Program-made: the position numbers and the translations under genes | Part shown: piece by piece, positions 11,882-22,874 of the stretch | Layout: every line of letters begins with the position of its first letter | Numbering within the stretch: position 1 is the stretch's first letter | The notes under the pieces: generated by a model | The model's input: the letters and a program-made list of their open reading frames with translations, nothing else | The model's database searches: none | Told to the model about the DNA's origin: nothing | Assembly: GCF_000091045.1 (NCBI RefSeq) | Contig: NC_006686.1 | Span: forward strand, 1,226,001-1,290,000 | Origin: Cryptococcus deneoformans JEC21 | Taxonomy: Eukaryota; Basidiomycota; Tremellomycetes; Tremellales; Cryptococcaceae | Length of the DNA: 64,000 nucleotides | Direction of reading: 5' to 3'

Positions 11882-13820
11882 ATGCCCACTGATGGCGCTG
11901 GCGCCGGCGCCATGTATGCCTCAGAGTTAGTCACGCATAATCACGGCTATCAATCATCGAGTCCTACATCGGGCAACTGGTGCTTTTGCGGAGGTCCTGT
12001 AGAGGAAGGTGGCATCTACTGTAGTGTCGGTGAGTCATCAGCCAATTGTCTCATCTGCGCCATCCTGCACTGTGTTGTAATTTTCTTCGCCATCCACTAA
12101 CACGCATTATCCATTCTCAGCCTGTGCTCGATACGACGCGATCAACTCTCTGTGCTATAAAAGCCATCAATCACCTCTCCTCGCGCAAAACATCGACTTC
12201 CAACAGGCCGGATCGCTCACACAAGCTCCTTCTCAGCCCTTACTTCTAGGTTCTTCGTCAACAGCATCATCAACAGCCGCAATTGCTGGCGACGACGATC
12301 ACTGGCACGCTCCACATTATCGCCTGTCGCACGCCGATATGAGAAAGCAAGAAAGAAGAGATGAAAGAAGGCGGAGACGAGCAGAAGGAAGCTCTAGCGG
12401 ATCGATGAGCAGCAACCGAAGCACAGTTCAGTCGACCTCTTCTTCAATAGCATCGCGTGCTGTCCCAGATCTTGTGGGAGGGGGCGGACATTCGCGTAAT
12501 CCATCCGTTGCAAGTTCTGTCACGTCGTTGGCATCATCGGCCTTTAGCTTATCGAGGAATCCCTCTGTCGCAAGTAACCATTCGAAAAGAGGACTTGGTG
12601 GGGGCTTTAATGTTGATAGCATCATCATGGAGACCGAAGGGGAGCAAGAATGGCTTCGCTCAGAGTCCTCCAAGCCCTATGGATCCATTTCGCTGGCGAG
12701 GCAGACTCATCATAAGCCGCTAAATAGCCGCTCAACGAGTGGCCGTCAGAGAAAAAACACGCCTGATTTGCCTTTGGGTATGGGTCAAGACATGCGTGAC
12801 GTACTTGAGGAGATTATCCAAATGGAACAATCATATCTTGTCGACGATACAAATTCCCCGACCTCACCTGATGATCCTCCTCCCCCGCGGCTTTTCAGCA
12901 GTCAGTTCGGTCCTCCTCGCACACCCTCCCCATCTTCAAATAGAAAACGCGCTCCTCCGGCGCCTGGTGCGCCTGATACTTCTGTCAGAGGACATCGATC
13001 TACCCTGTCCCAAAATGCGCTGGCTCCGCCACACACGCCGGCGTGCCAACCCCAGAGGGGTCCCCGCCCATCTTCATTATTCGGTATGCATCAATCATCT
13101 CTTTCGGAATCACACACTGCGTTGTATCTTGCAACTGCTTCTCCAGCGGCTGCGGAAACTCGTAGCGCGTCTCCTAAACTCGAGACTCGCCGAAGTCTTG
13201 TCTTTACCGCCGATAATGCAGGGCCTTCCATCAATGTCGACACCGAACACCTCTCTACTGGAGTTCCTAGTCTCACCCTACCTCGGCGAAACTCTGAAGC
13301 GAACTCTCCAATGGTCACACCCATGAACCGCAGGTTCGTACAAAATCGCACCCCCAAGGCAATTCATCCATCGATGGATGGATGGAGATTCCCGTCTCCC
13401 ATGAATGCGACTACTCCTACTCGAAGTGCTCGCCAAAGCATACCGGACACCCCTCTTATGGGAGAGTCAAGAGGAATTCATGGAATCGCCCAAAATAGAT
13501 GCTGTAGCCCAGAACGCATCACCCCTGCGTTACTTTGGCCTCCTCAGTCCCGACCGCGCGGCGATTCGCCTCCCATAAATCTTGAGCCGTCCCTCTTTCC
13601 TGGCTCGCCAGTTGCTATACCATATAGTGTTAATCCTCTTTCACACGTGGAACGTGGTAATATGACGCAGGGCGATAGAGAGGATGATATTATGGATGTA
13701 GAGATGCGTGGGAGCCCAGGATACCATGATAGCTCAACAGAAGTGCCTGGGAATGGAGGAAGATATCTACTAGTGCCCCTGGAAACTGAGAGTTCCCGAG
13801 GTACTAGTCACAGGTGGTAA
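11882..13820 (+). CDS. Unidentified Ser/Pro-rich protein with N-terminal Cys motif
   Basis: Two exons: 11882-12029 and 12121-13820 (intron gtgagt..tctcag). About 615 residues. The N-terminus has a compact Cys cluster spanning the intron: NWCFCGGPVEEGGIYC then SVACARYDAINSLCY, a C-x-C...C-x3-C arrangement that could bind zinc. It loosely resembles the Ecl1-type life-span regulatory motif (xxCxxC...LYCSxxC); I treat that only as a possibility. The rest is low-complexity with a short basic helix (MRKQERRDERRRRRAEG), repeated RNPSVAS motifs (twice, likely phosphosites), and a DMRDVLEEIIQMEQSYL helix near residue 265. No membrane segment or known catalytic motif. Upstream ACGCGT motifs hint at cell-cycle expression. 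Function unknown. Confidence 0.7.
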
Positions 13821-14385
13821 AGATATGAGGACGAGCAAGGCCTTGATGGCTTGATGGCGGATATGAATTATGACGCGCAACGGCGTCGCCCAGCTAGAAG
13901 TTTGTATGTTAGCTTTCTTCGTGTCTCATGAAGCTCTTAAAAGGGTAGGAAAAAGAAGTTTACGTTTGCAGAATTTGCATATTCAGCTTAGCAATTCCTA
14001 TCTAACATTCACTTGCAATTCGATGTGTATTCGTTGTCTTCTTTAGCTTCTAAAGGCTAGTATCTGCCCTGTCCTTCATTTGTGCTATGGTCTTATGAAT
14101 GCTAGAAATAGACTCTCAAAGACGCTTGGAGACCGTCCCCAAGACAAACATGTAACCCCTAAAATATGGCCCTACTCATTTCGTTAGACGACAGACGACA
14201 AACAGCATCAAGGCAATTCAGTTATGGAATAATATGATATATACGGGAATCACTGTCTATGTATGTCAACATCCAACAGCACCATCAATGCCATAAGGGC
14301 ATTGGTCTCCCCCACATATTTAAACGATTGATCTATGCGACAGACGAATGACCAGCCCTCCGTCGTTGCTGCTGTGATTGGCGAC
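13821..14385. other. Non-coding stretch between convergent transcription units
   Basis: Downstream of the 11.9 kb gene. No open frame with family features, no repeat and no RNA gene recognised; probably 3' UTRs. Confidence 0.4.
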
Positions 14386-16025
14386 CTAGCAGTTTCCTAA
14401 ACGAAGCAGAAGCAGGTTGGAAGAATGATAGTTGTATTTAACTTTCAGTCGCTCGACGCTTTCCGGGTCATTGTGGATGCTAGAAACGCATGAGTTTGCT
14501 TTTTGAATGTAAACCACGAGGTGCTCATACATACCCATCAAAGTAGGTCGCGCCAAGAAGAGCGTCCGATTTTCGATAGCCCTCCATCAGGCTTCGCTGT
14601 GTCAGCAACTCTTGCGTGCAAACCTAAAGCATCTTACTCAAAGAAACCCATTCTGCGCTTTTCAAAGCTTTTGAACAGTTAGCCAAGGCTTTATTTCCGT
14701 ACGAGTATATGTCTCACTATTGCTGTTCCACTATGACAGCATGTCTTAGCTAAAATGTCCCTTGCCTAAAAGGAAAGAAAAAAAGGTAAAACTTACTGAT
14801 TCTGACTGCTCGAGGGTCTGCATATCAAAGATTAACTTATTCATAGATATGTGGCCTAATGACAGATGTAATACTTACGCATTTCACCTAGTTCGTCGAC
14901 ATAGACTAATATCGGGCGTGAGCTGCAGAATCTATCCGAGGCCATGGGTTACGACCACTTACGCGGCGAAGCAAAAAAATCATATCTGTGCAGGTTCAGT
15001 ACTAAGTAACGGGGGAAGAGTCCATGAGCTCACATAGCAAATAGAACATCTTCACAGGTTATTCCCTGAGACATCAGTGTAAGTACTAAAAACAAGCCGT
15101 TAGTCCTCGTGAAACTCGCCATTCTATTCCTGACGCGAATGGACCATCCTGTCTCTACATGACCCAGGTTTAGTTCTTCAACGATAGGAGACGTAGCTGG
15201 CTGCCCTCTCTCTTTTATCCCTGTTAGGGAGTTTTCGGTGAGCGTTTTTCCCAGTTAGAAGAACTGAATGGCTCAGCTGACATTCCTAACCGCATAAATC
15301 ACCAACATGGATGTGTCAGCAATTACAGTTGTGGTGCTGCCGAAAAAGGAGCATACAGTTTCGGTATCTACGAGACATAAATAAGTTCTAAAGATCCTTT
15401 GAACGTGCGAAAGGCTTACCGTCATAATCAACCCAAATGGCCGCAAACATGGGGTGCTGCAGTCGTGAATTTGTCAGCGTCTGATCCTTCTTCATGTTTC
15501 TTCCCCTAAGACGGTTCCTTCATTCTGGGAATTTTTTCTCTGCCATAGCCCGCCTTTTTAACTCGTCTGGGGATCTTCAATTTCCTCGATTATGAATCGA
15601 ATTTACCTCAATCGTATTCCACGTGAGATACTTTGCATAGGGTTTCGGATCCCAAGTTCGTAACTGCAAAAGAGGATGTATCTTGAGAGGAGTTGGAAGC
15701 TGAGCAGCTTGCAGATAGGAAAGTACCTGTTATTGCATATGATATATCGAAAATGACAATGTTAGCGTGCCAAGGCGTAGCAACCCGTCGAGTATTCGGC
15801 GGAGGAAAGAATACATACGGGACCATAGCCTGGGCGCCTGTTCTATGGTTAGTGGCTAGTGCGAAATTGAAATTCTACATGACACACGATGGCTTAAAAG
15901 GACCGATTGTGATCGCTGGAAAGTAGTGGTTTTTCAGTGAAAAGCAAGTCGAGTGTTGTGGTTAGTGAGTGGGCGAGAAAGAACGCACCGGCATCACGGG
16001 GGGCACCTGTGGGCACGAGAGCCAT
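14386..16025 (-). CDS. Candidate intron-rich gene, product not recognised
   Basis: No long open frame exists, yet the minus strand shows a chain of short frames bounded by splice signals. Readable segments in order: MALVPTGAP (ATG 16023-16025); NRRPGYGP; LRTWDPKPYAKYLTWNTIE (about 15605-15662); HPMFAAIWVDYD (about 15422-15458); a stretch with LMSQGITCEDVLFA (about 15018-15070); YDFFASP; LYVDELGEM (ending at a GCGTAAGT donor near 14881); and NIYSYGNKALANCSKALKSA (about 14640-14705). Many exons are under 60 nt and introns have GTAAGT/GTATGT donors with CTGAC-type branch sites. I could not find one frame-consistent model for all joins, and the 3' end is either 14538 or 14386. I do not recognise the protein; a spliced non-coding RNA remains possible. 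Confidence 0.38.
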
Positions 16026-16355
16026 GGCGTGGAAGTTGTATGGGGGAAGAGCAGAGTAACATGGCGGCTATCTACATTGCATCTGCTGTATATAAAGGCG
16101 GGTTATATCGAGGTGTGCAAGCGTAGACTGTCAATCAACCCAAAGGATCAAAGGACCCAAACAATAATGCAACGGGCTTTTCCGGATTCGGCACGTAGTA
16201 TCTGTGCGATTACGTAAAACAGTGCTCGGCGTCTAGTAATAGGTAGCCTTGTTCGGCCCGGCGACATCCGACGAGTCCTCCAGCCGCTGCCATTTCCCCA
16301 TCTCATCTCATCTCCTCCATATCCTCGACAACCTCCTGCCCTCCGCCTATCCATC
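16026..16355. promoter_or_regulatory. Upstream region of creC and of the minus-strand candidate
   Basis: About 330 bp between two divergent starts, with a TATATAAAG sequence near 16088-16096 and pyrimidine-rich tracts (tctcatctcatctcctccat, 16301-16320) before the creC ATG. Confidence 0.4.
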
Positions 16356-18773
16356 ATGGAGCTCTACATGTACACCCCTCCGGTCTATATGGCCCCATTG
16401 AGGCCTTTAGTCAAGCCAGCACCATCCGTCCCCATCGTCAAGGAAGCCCCAATACCAGAGCTCTTCCAAGCTCCCGAGGGCCAATATAGCCTTGCAGAAC
16501 CGGGATCCATGTTTCCCCTTCTAGGGAACACCTCGCCTAACGTCGCGTCAGAATTAAGGCTGGCATGTCAGCCCGGACCGTTCCTTGGAGGTCCCGGTTT
16601 TGGTATTCCTCCCACTCCGCAACAAACCAGCCCCAGTGCCGCCTCTGCTTCATCTACATGTTTCGGAGCCACCCAGATCAATGGAAAGTGGGAACCCATT
16701 TATCCTACAAGAATGAGTTGGGTGACGGTCCAATTCCCCTCAAAGACTGGAGATAGGGGGTTTGGAGGTCTGCTGGGTAAAAGCGGGAAGGGTGATACAG
16801 CTGCCTTTCTTCCGCCTGCTGCTGCGGATGGACGATACCCCACCAAGTCCAGCTACTCATCTTCCTCTAGCTCATCATCCCCAATCTCATCAGAGCCACA
16901 ATCTGTCCCATTCGCCATGTCCCCTCCAACCATTCAGTCCAAATGGCCATTTACCAAAACTATCAATGCCATCCCCAGACCTAAGACGAACATGCGTAAT
17001 TCGACCTCCGACTTTGTCCAAAGGGTAATCGGGCTGGACTCTGCCTCTAAGTATCTGGCTGAGAAAGGCAAAACCGTTTCTGAAGTGGTCAAATGGGGCT
17101 GCTGGCATATGGGACGACAGTGGGCTTGGGGTGATTTTGGTAAGCAGGCGAACGAGGCTGAGAAAAAGAAGGTAGGGACCGGTCAAAATGGGTAATCGAC
17201 AAATTAGCTGATTATCCCAGAAGGAAGCACTTGTCAAAGTGCTGTTCTCGACACCTTTGACCTGCACCGCTATCATCAATCAGACAGCAAGTGCCGATAG
17301 GCTCGACGTCATCATTGGTTTTGAGACCGGGGACCTGCTTTGGCTTGATCCTATCCTTGGAAAGTACACTCGACTCAATAAAAATGTACGCATGTTGTTG
17401 CCTCAGCTGGTATGCAATTTAACTGATTACTTTGCAGGGCGTATTGAACTCCTCCCGGGTGGTCGGCATCTATCCCGATCCCCGACAGCCTACCCATTTT
17501 TTAGTACTTTTCGCAGATAACACCATTTTGAGGTTCAACATCTCTCTAGAGGACCCAATAAATGCTGCAAACATTACTTCCCATCCTTGGGATGTCTTTT
17601 TTGATCGCGTTCTCCTAGCCACCACGAACGGGCATGATCCCAGCTTGAGCAGTGATAGTGGTACCGGTCTTTCTCTCGATAGAGAGCAAGATGTTGAACT
17701 TCTGAAGTGGAAAAACGAGGATTGGGTTGCAGGGGTGGAGTCTGAAAAGCCGAAGGATAAGAACGCGATTGTATTTACGGGGCGAAACCCCGTAGCAGCC
17801 CTTAAAATTGGAGATGCACGAATCAATGGTAAGTGTTTGAGTTGTTCATCCTTTTTGTTTTTGTTCATTGTTAACCGGAGACGTATAATAGCTTTAGCGT
17901 ACTCTCCTGATGGTGGAAAATTGGCCTCGGTGTCATCTGACGGTCTGTTGAGAGTAATCGATACGAGTGAAGAGCGGTGAGTGTACCATCTGTCTCTTGT
18001 CCATATCCAAACCTAATGCGTTTTCGAAGTATTACCGACACGTTCTCCAGTTATTATGGAGGCTTGAAATGCGTAAGCGATGGCAAAATTCAATTCAAGC
18101 ATTGCGCTTACCTCATTTAGGTCGTTTGGTCTCCCGATTCTCGCCTGATAGCAGCAGGAGGCGAAGATGACTTCGTCACTTTGTTTTCTATAGGGCGAGA
18201 CGCCCGCATTATCGCGAGATGCCAAGGCCACAGCTCCTACATTACAAGTATCGCGTTTGATCCACAAAGCAATAATCCTTCGTCAAGGGCTTATCGATTC
18301 GTCAGTACGGGAGAGGATGGGAAGTTGTTATTTGTAGGTCCCTATTAGCTCTTATTGTCTTTGCGTCCTGTTTAACTGAAAAATGATAGTGGGACTATTC
18401 TCCTGCTACTGTGCACAAACCACGACAACATCACGTAAACGGCTCTGTGCAGCGCGATGCGGCTGCTAGCTCCATGACTGTTAACATCTTGGATCATTCA
18501 CGCTCCCATACTCCGGCTGAGCGTACTTCTGGCAGATTTCACTCGGCTCCGTCGCGTAAATCAATCCCCACCCTTCAGCCTGTTATGGTGAGTCTCCTTC
18601 TCTTCGCATTTTTTTTTTTTTTTTACAGCAGGCTAAATATAAGGCAGTCTAAAACGGTAGACGTCACCATCCTGACCAACGTATATTGTCTTCCAGATGC
18701 CATTGCCACGGTCTCTCGCCAAGGTGTAGCCCGATTTTGGATGCGGCCCTCCTCAAGGCCACCACCTGCTTGA
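16356..18773 (+). CDS. creC / WDR20-type WD40 protein
   Basis: Homologue of fungal CreC, the WD40 partner that stabilises the deubiquitinase CreB in carbon catabolite control (WDR20 with USP12/46 in animals). Exons: 16356-17171, 17221-17385, 17438-17828, 17892-17976, 18030-18072, 18121-18333, 18390-18587, 18648-18773. The N-terminal 270 residues are proline/serine-rich. The WD region starts at DVIIGFETGDLLWLDPI with the family signature KYTRLNKNG, then LAYSPDGGKLASVSSDGLLR, VVWSPDSRLIAAGGEDDFVT, a CQGHSSYITSIAFDP blade and FVSTGEDGKLLFWDYS. A linker leads to the last blade, DAIATVSRQGVARFWMRP. The final intron contains a long T tract and ends at AAGGCAG; other acceptors there would truncate the last blade. 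Confidence 0.9.
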
Positions 18774-19154
18774 GCATGAAGCAGAGTACATAAAACGAGG
18801 TATGTATTAGCGCCTATTCACCCAAAGGAAGTCCCCACTAACCGCCACCAGCAGCCCGTAAAAGACGTCTGGTCTATCTGCGAAAAAGAATGAGATTGAA
18901 AGGGCCAGCCAATGATGACGTTAATGGTCATATTGTGGTTTATTAAGTTGTACCAGAAATACAAACTTTTAGGTTATGTAGTCAATAATAGCCATGTAAA
19001 TGTGAATCTGCCAAACTAATACCCATTAATCCCTTTACACTAACCACGACATAAAAGCTGAGCTTTCGCCAAGTTAAATGTTTATATCAACACTATTATA
19101 TATCAACATTATTATAAATCAACATTATTATATATCATTTTCAGTGTCACTCTT
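18774..19154. other. Convergent intergenic region creC / Rad4
   Basis: 3' flanks of two converging genes. AT-rich, with a short tandem repeat listed separately. No gene seen. Confidence 0.5.
19083..19138. repeat. 16-bp AT-rich tandem repeat, about 3.5 copies
   Basis: Unit TATATCAACATTATTA, starting at 19083, 19099 and 19115, with a partial copy from 19131. The copies differ at one or two bases (CACTATTA in copy 1, TAAATC in copy 3). It lies just past the Rad4 stop codon, so probably in its 3' UTR. Confidence 0.9.
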
Positions 19155-22100
19155 CTAAGCTTGTCTGATTTTATCCTCCCTTGCCTGGTTGGCCTTCATT
19201 TGCTCTCTTGTCCTCGCTCTTGTGCTCCTCAACGTCCGCATATTAGTCGTACTCGCCACAGGCTCCGGTAATGCCATCGTTTTGTCCCCTTTTGTTGTCC
19301 GTGGATCCTCAAACTGTTCATCGTCAACAGCTTCAATCGTCCCCGAAATCATCGCTTTCCTCTTTTGAGAAGAAGTGAGTCCACTTCGACTTTCGGAAGC
19401 GGCGTGAGCGGCTGATTGTGGAGAGGAGGTGTTTTTAAATCGAAGCATGATCCTCGGTGTTTCCGCCGAGGGAGTGACGTTAGTGACTTCCGAAATGGCA
19501 CTACTAGGAGCGCGGAAATCGCCCAGTAGAATCTGATTTGACTCGCGCTCAACGGCCATGGCAGGCATCATACCATCCTCCTCCTCCATGCTGATATCTT
19601 CTCTCCGAACTCTCTCTTCCCAATCTTTGGTGCTCTGATGCTGCGCAGCTGCCAAAAGTTCTCTTGCACTCTTTCCCCGGAGATTTATTCGCATTTCGCC
19701 CTCATCCCCGGCTCCTTCGAAAAGATTCGAAGGTGTCTCATTCACCTTGTCCTTCGAGCCATACTCTTGCTGAAGACGTAGACGAAGCCTGAGACCGTTG
19801 ACAAGCTTGGACCAGCGTTTCAAAGCGCGATCTTCCCGCTTCATACGTTCGCGCTCTTCAGCAGCGATGGTAGATTCTTCGTAGGCATCAAGGACTTCTT
19901 GTTTCTTTTCAGCTGCTACTACGATGCCTTTAATGATAGGCACCGCTCGTTGCTTCTTGAATTCGAAACCAGTCTTAAGGCAATTTCAGTACTACTGACA
20001 AGAACAAGACCTAATAAAAACTTACGCAAGCTTCTGCATAGCTTACTCCGAGGCCTTTGGCAACTTTGGCAATACCCTTGTCTTATATGGTCATCAGCAT
20101 AACACTGAGTAAACAGAGTTCATCGAGTACATACAAGGTAGATGGACTGCACCGAGGGGCAGCATAGTTGGTGCATAGAGGTCAATATTGCCAAACGAAT
20201 TTCTCGGTATTATGCCCTACATGGCGTTAGAAATCTTCAATCTGTGATGATCTTGATAGAACTCACATCTCTAATGGGCGGAGGCCTGTAAATCTCTGTT
20301 TGCCACTCCGCATACAGTCCTTGAGTTACTTCCTCGCCTTCCTGCTTTGCCAGCTCCTGCGCTCTTCGCTTTTGTAGCGTCACGGCTCTCTGTTTGACCC
20401 ACTTCAGGGGCTCTTGCCCTTCTTTTATTTTGCGCCCAGAACGCATCCAGTTCTCAGCCGTTTTACAGTTCTGAACTGAAGAACGACGAAAAACTGCTTC
20501 ACCTTTGAAGCGACCTACGGGATTGGCAGTGTTAAGCACTTGATCCCGCTTGAGGTGGCGTTCAAGAACATAACTGATGCAAGTATGAGCATAGGTAATA
20601 CTATGGGCTACAGCATACTCACATTGGGTGATCCTTGAAGCCACTCATATGCATTGGCATACCCTCTGTCATCTGACTCATCTCGAGCTCTGCATCTTCC
20701 ATATCGTCTCGGTTCTGTGGAATACATTAGCATTTGTTATAGTCGAAAACAGAAATTCTCACTAAATGATACGGTCTCCGTAGGAAACCCATAACTATAT
20801 CACTCCACCACTGAGGCTCGTTTGGTTTCGCAGGGACTCGTAATTTACTGGTTTTAGCATAGAAGTTTTTGGTATATCGAAGGGTCACGTCTCGGGCGTA
20901 ACCGTCTACGCAACCATTAGCAGAAAAATACGCATTGTACGGGAACGATATCTTTACCTTCCTCGAAAGCAACAACATACAGCATTCTAACCGGCCCGCT
21001 GTCCGTTGGCGGCTCATAGTCGCGTTTCTTTCGGATAATGCCTCTCACAGGGTCGACAGGTATCCAACGTTGGTCCGATCTATTGAACACTTCTGCCCAA
21101 AAGACAGGCGGCTGGTCCGCAAGGCCTATATATGGTCAGATAAAATAAAGAAAACCACGGGCAATTCACAACTCACTCTGACTTGCCTTCGGCTTGGATT
21201 TAGTTGGCGACCCAATCTTTCGAGCCGGAGGCTTGTATTTTCGTAGTCTATAGAGATCTGCTGGATCTTTCAATCGCCTACTGCCAGCTTCTCGTGAATT
21301 ATTCTTAGCCCCTCCTACGGATCTTCCCACGTCATCTGGTATGCGAACTTCTTCCATTTCATCCTCGTCGTCATCCTCATCTTCATCTCCTAAACCCTGC
21401 CTGCTCGCTAACGTTCTGCCTCCTCTACCAGCTCCTACAGCCTTCTTCTTAGTCGCACCCTTTTCTGCTCTCCATGGCACTGCCTGAAGTGAGGTAACAA
21501 GTCTGACACCTAGCCCACATGCCCGAGCAAGAGCTACAAATAGTTGAGCAGAAACATCCCGAGATCCTTCTTGCTGTAACGCTTTCTTCATAAGGCTATT
21601 GACCGATCGAAGACGCTCCGCACCCGATCCAAAGGCAAGTTGCTCTGACAGTTCTTCACTTGCAGCAGCTTTGCCTTTTCCCTTGCTTGCAGCTTTATTG
21701 ATCTTTTCGCCGTCACCATGACCCGAAGGCGACCGGCTAAAGGGAGTATGTACTTTGGATATTGACTCTATAATGCCTTGGACTTCGTCCCAAGGACGAG
21801 TTCGCAAGCCTAGAGCATAGTCCGACACATCGAAAAATGTCTGAGACCACCACGTGACCAGAGACTGTAAAGCCTCGAAAAATAGGCGAGAGCGTTGTGC
21901 ACGATCAGGGAAGCGGGAAGGAGGAATGTTGAAAGCTGCTTGTAGCGGATGCGGCAGTAGAGAGAGCAAACGGGCCTGCATGATGTTAGACAAATTCTTT
22001 GTGGCCTTGATTACCTACTTTTAAGAGGGAGTTGTTACACCACTTATTCCTTACGCTGGCACTAGCCAATAGAGCTATAACATGCACTTTGTGGACCTCT

Positions 22101-22600
22101 AACCTCAGTGCTCTATCTCTTGCTGTCAATGGTTTTTTCCTCTTAGCCAAAACCATGCGCTTTGCCTTCTCTTCCGCAGTTTCTCCACCAATCTCCAGAT
22201 GAATTACGCCATCGTCATCTTCACTCTCTTCATCCTCACCATCTTGTTCGTCTTCGTCCTCGTCACCGCCTTGGACTTCGTTAGAAACAATAGGTATAGG
22301 AACTTCTTCGAGCTCATCTTCATCATCCTCATCATTATCTGACACAGATAAAACTGTCGAAGCAACTGATATCGGGGAGGCAGGTCGGGTGCCTATCGCC
22401 ACTTAGTATATAAACAGAATCAGGGAGCGAGATGATATAGAGCACACACCTTTGCGGGTCGCAGGAGTCGGGGCTTTACGTTTGCCACCGACATTGGACT
22501 GTTGCTTTGTGGATTCTGAAGTGGGGATCCTAGCGGCGAGAGCTGATATTCCTCGTGGTTTTTGAATGACTCTTGAAGATTTCGGTCTGGAAGCGCTCAT
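19155..22600 (-). CDS. RAD4: Rad4 / XPC DNA damage recognition factor
   Basis: Nucleotide-excision repair factor that recognises helix-distorting lesions together with Rad23. Start ATG 22598-22600 (MSASRPKSSRVIQKPRG). The N-terminus holds long acidic runs (SDNDEDDEDELEE; GGDEDEDEQDGEDEESEDDD). The transglutaminase-like domain follows: RLEVHKVHVIALLASASVRN, SLLPHPLQAAFNIPPSRFPD and FVALARACGLGVRLV, interrupted by a disordered basic/acidic insert. After several small exons come the beta-hairpin domains: YVLERHLKRDQVLNT (BHD1), GRFKGEAVFRRSSVQNCKTA, the BHD2/3 block IIPRNSFGNIDLYAPTMLPL, then AKVAKGLGVSYAEACTGFEF and VPIIKGIVVAAEKKQEVLDA. The tail is coiled and basic. Seven or more introns; the exact joins are inferred. 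Head-to-head with the M16 protease gene. Confidence 0.92.
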
Positions 22601-22874
22601 CTGTTATGGTACGGGTAAGCGAGCTGTATTGGGGAGTGTGGATTAAAGGATGACCAAATAGTAATTTCTTGGATGCGAGAGGAGCGGGGTATGTAATTAA
22701 GCCGACCGCCGATGGCCGACTCCTCCTTGCCCTCCACTCCTCGCTCTGTCGATCATCAGCCATACGTAATTACAGACATTCAACAGCGGAGTTTGTCTTG
22801 AAGTCCGTGCTCCGGATACCTGTATGCCGTTAATTTGGTCGAGCCACCGCACGAAGACATTCTCAACAACGCAT
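22601..22874. promoter_or_regulatory. Divergent promoter Rad4 / M16 protease
   Basis: About 270 bp between divergent starts. Open frames here on the minus strand are short and lack support. No distinctive motif assigned. Confidence 0.4.

Noticed and set aside
12739..13326. 195-codon plus-strand frame overlapping the 11.9 kb gene
   Set aside because: Shifted frame of a low-complexity exon; the main frame is continuous with the Cys-motif exon.
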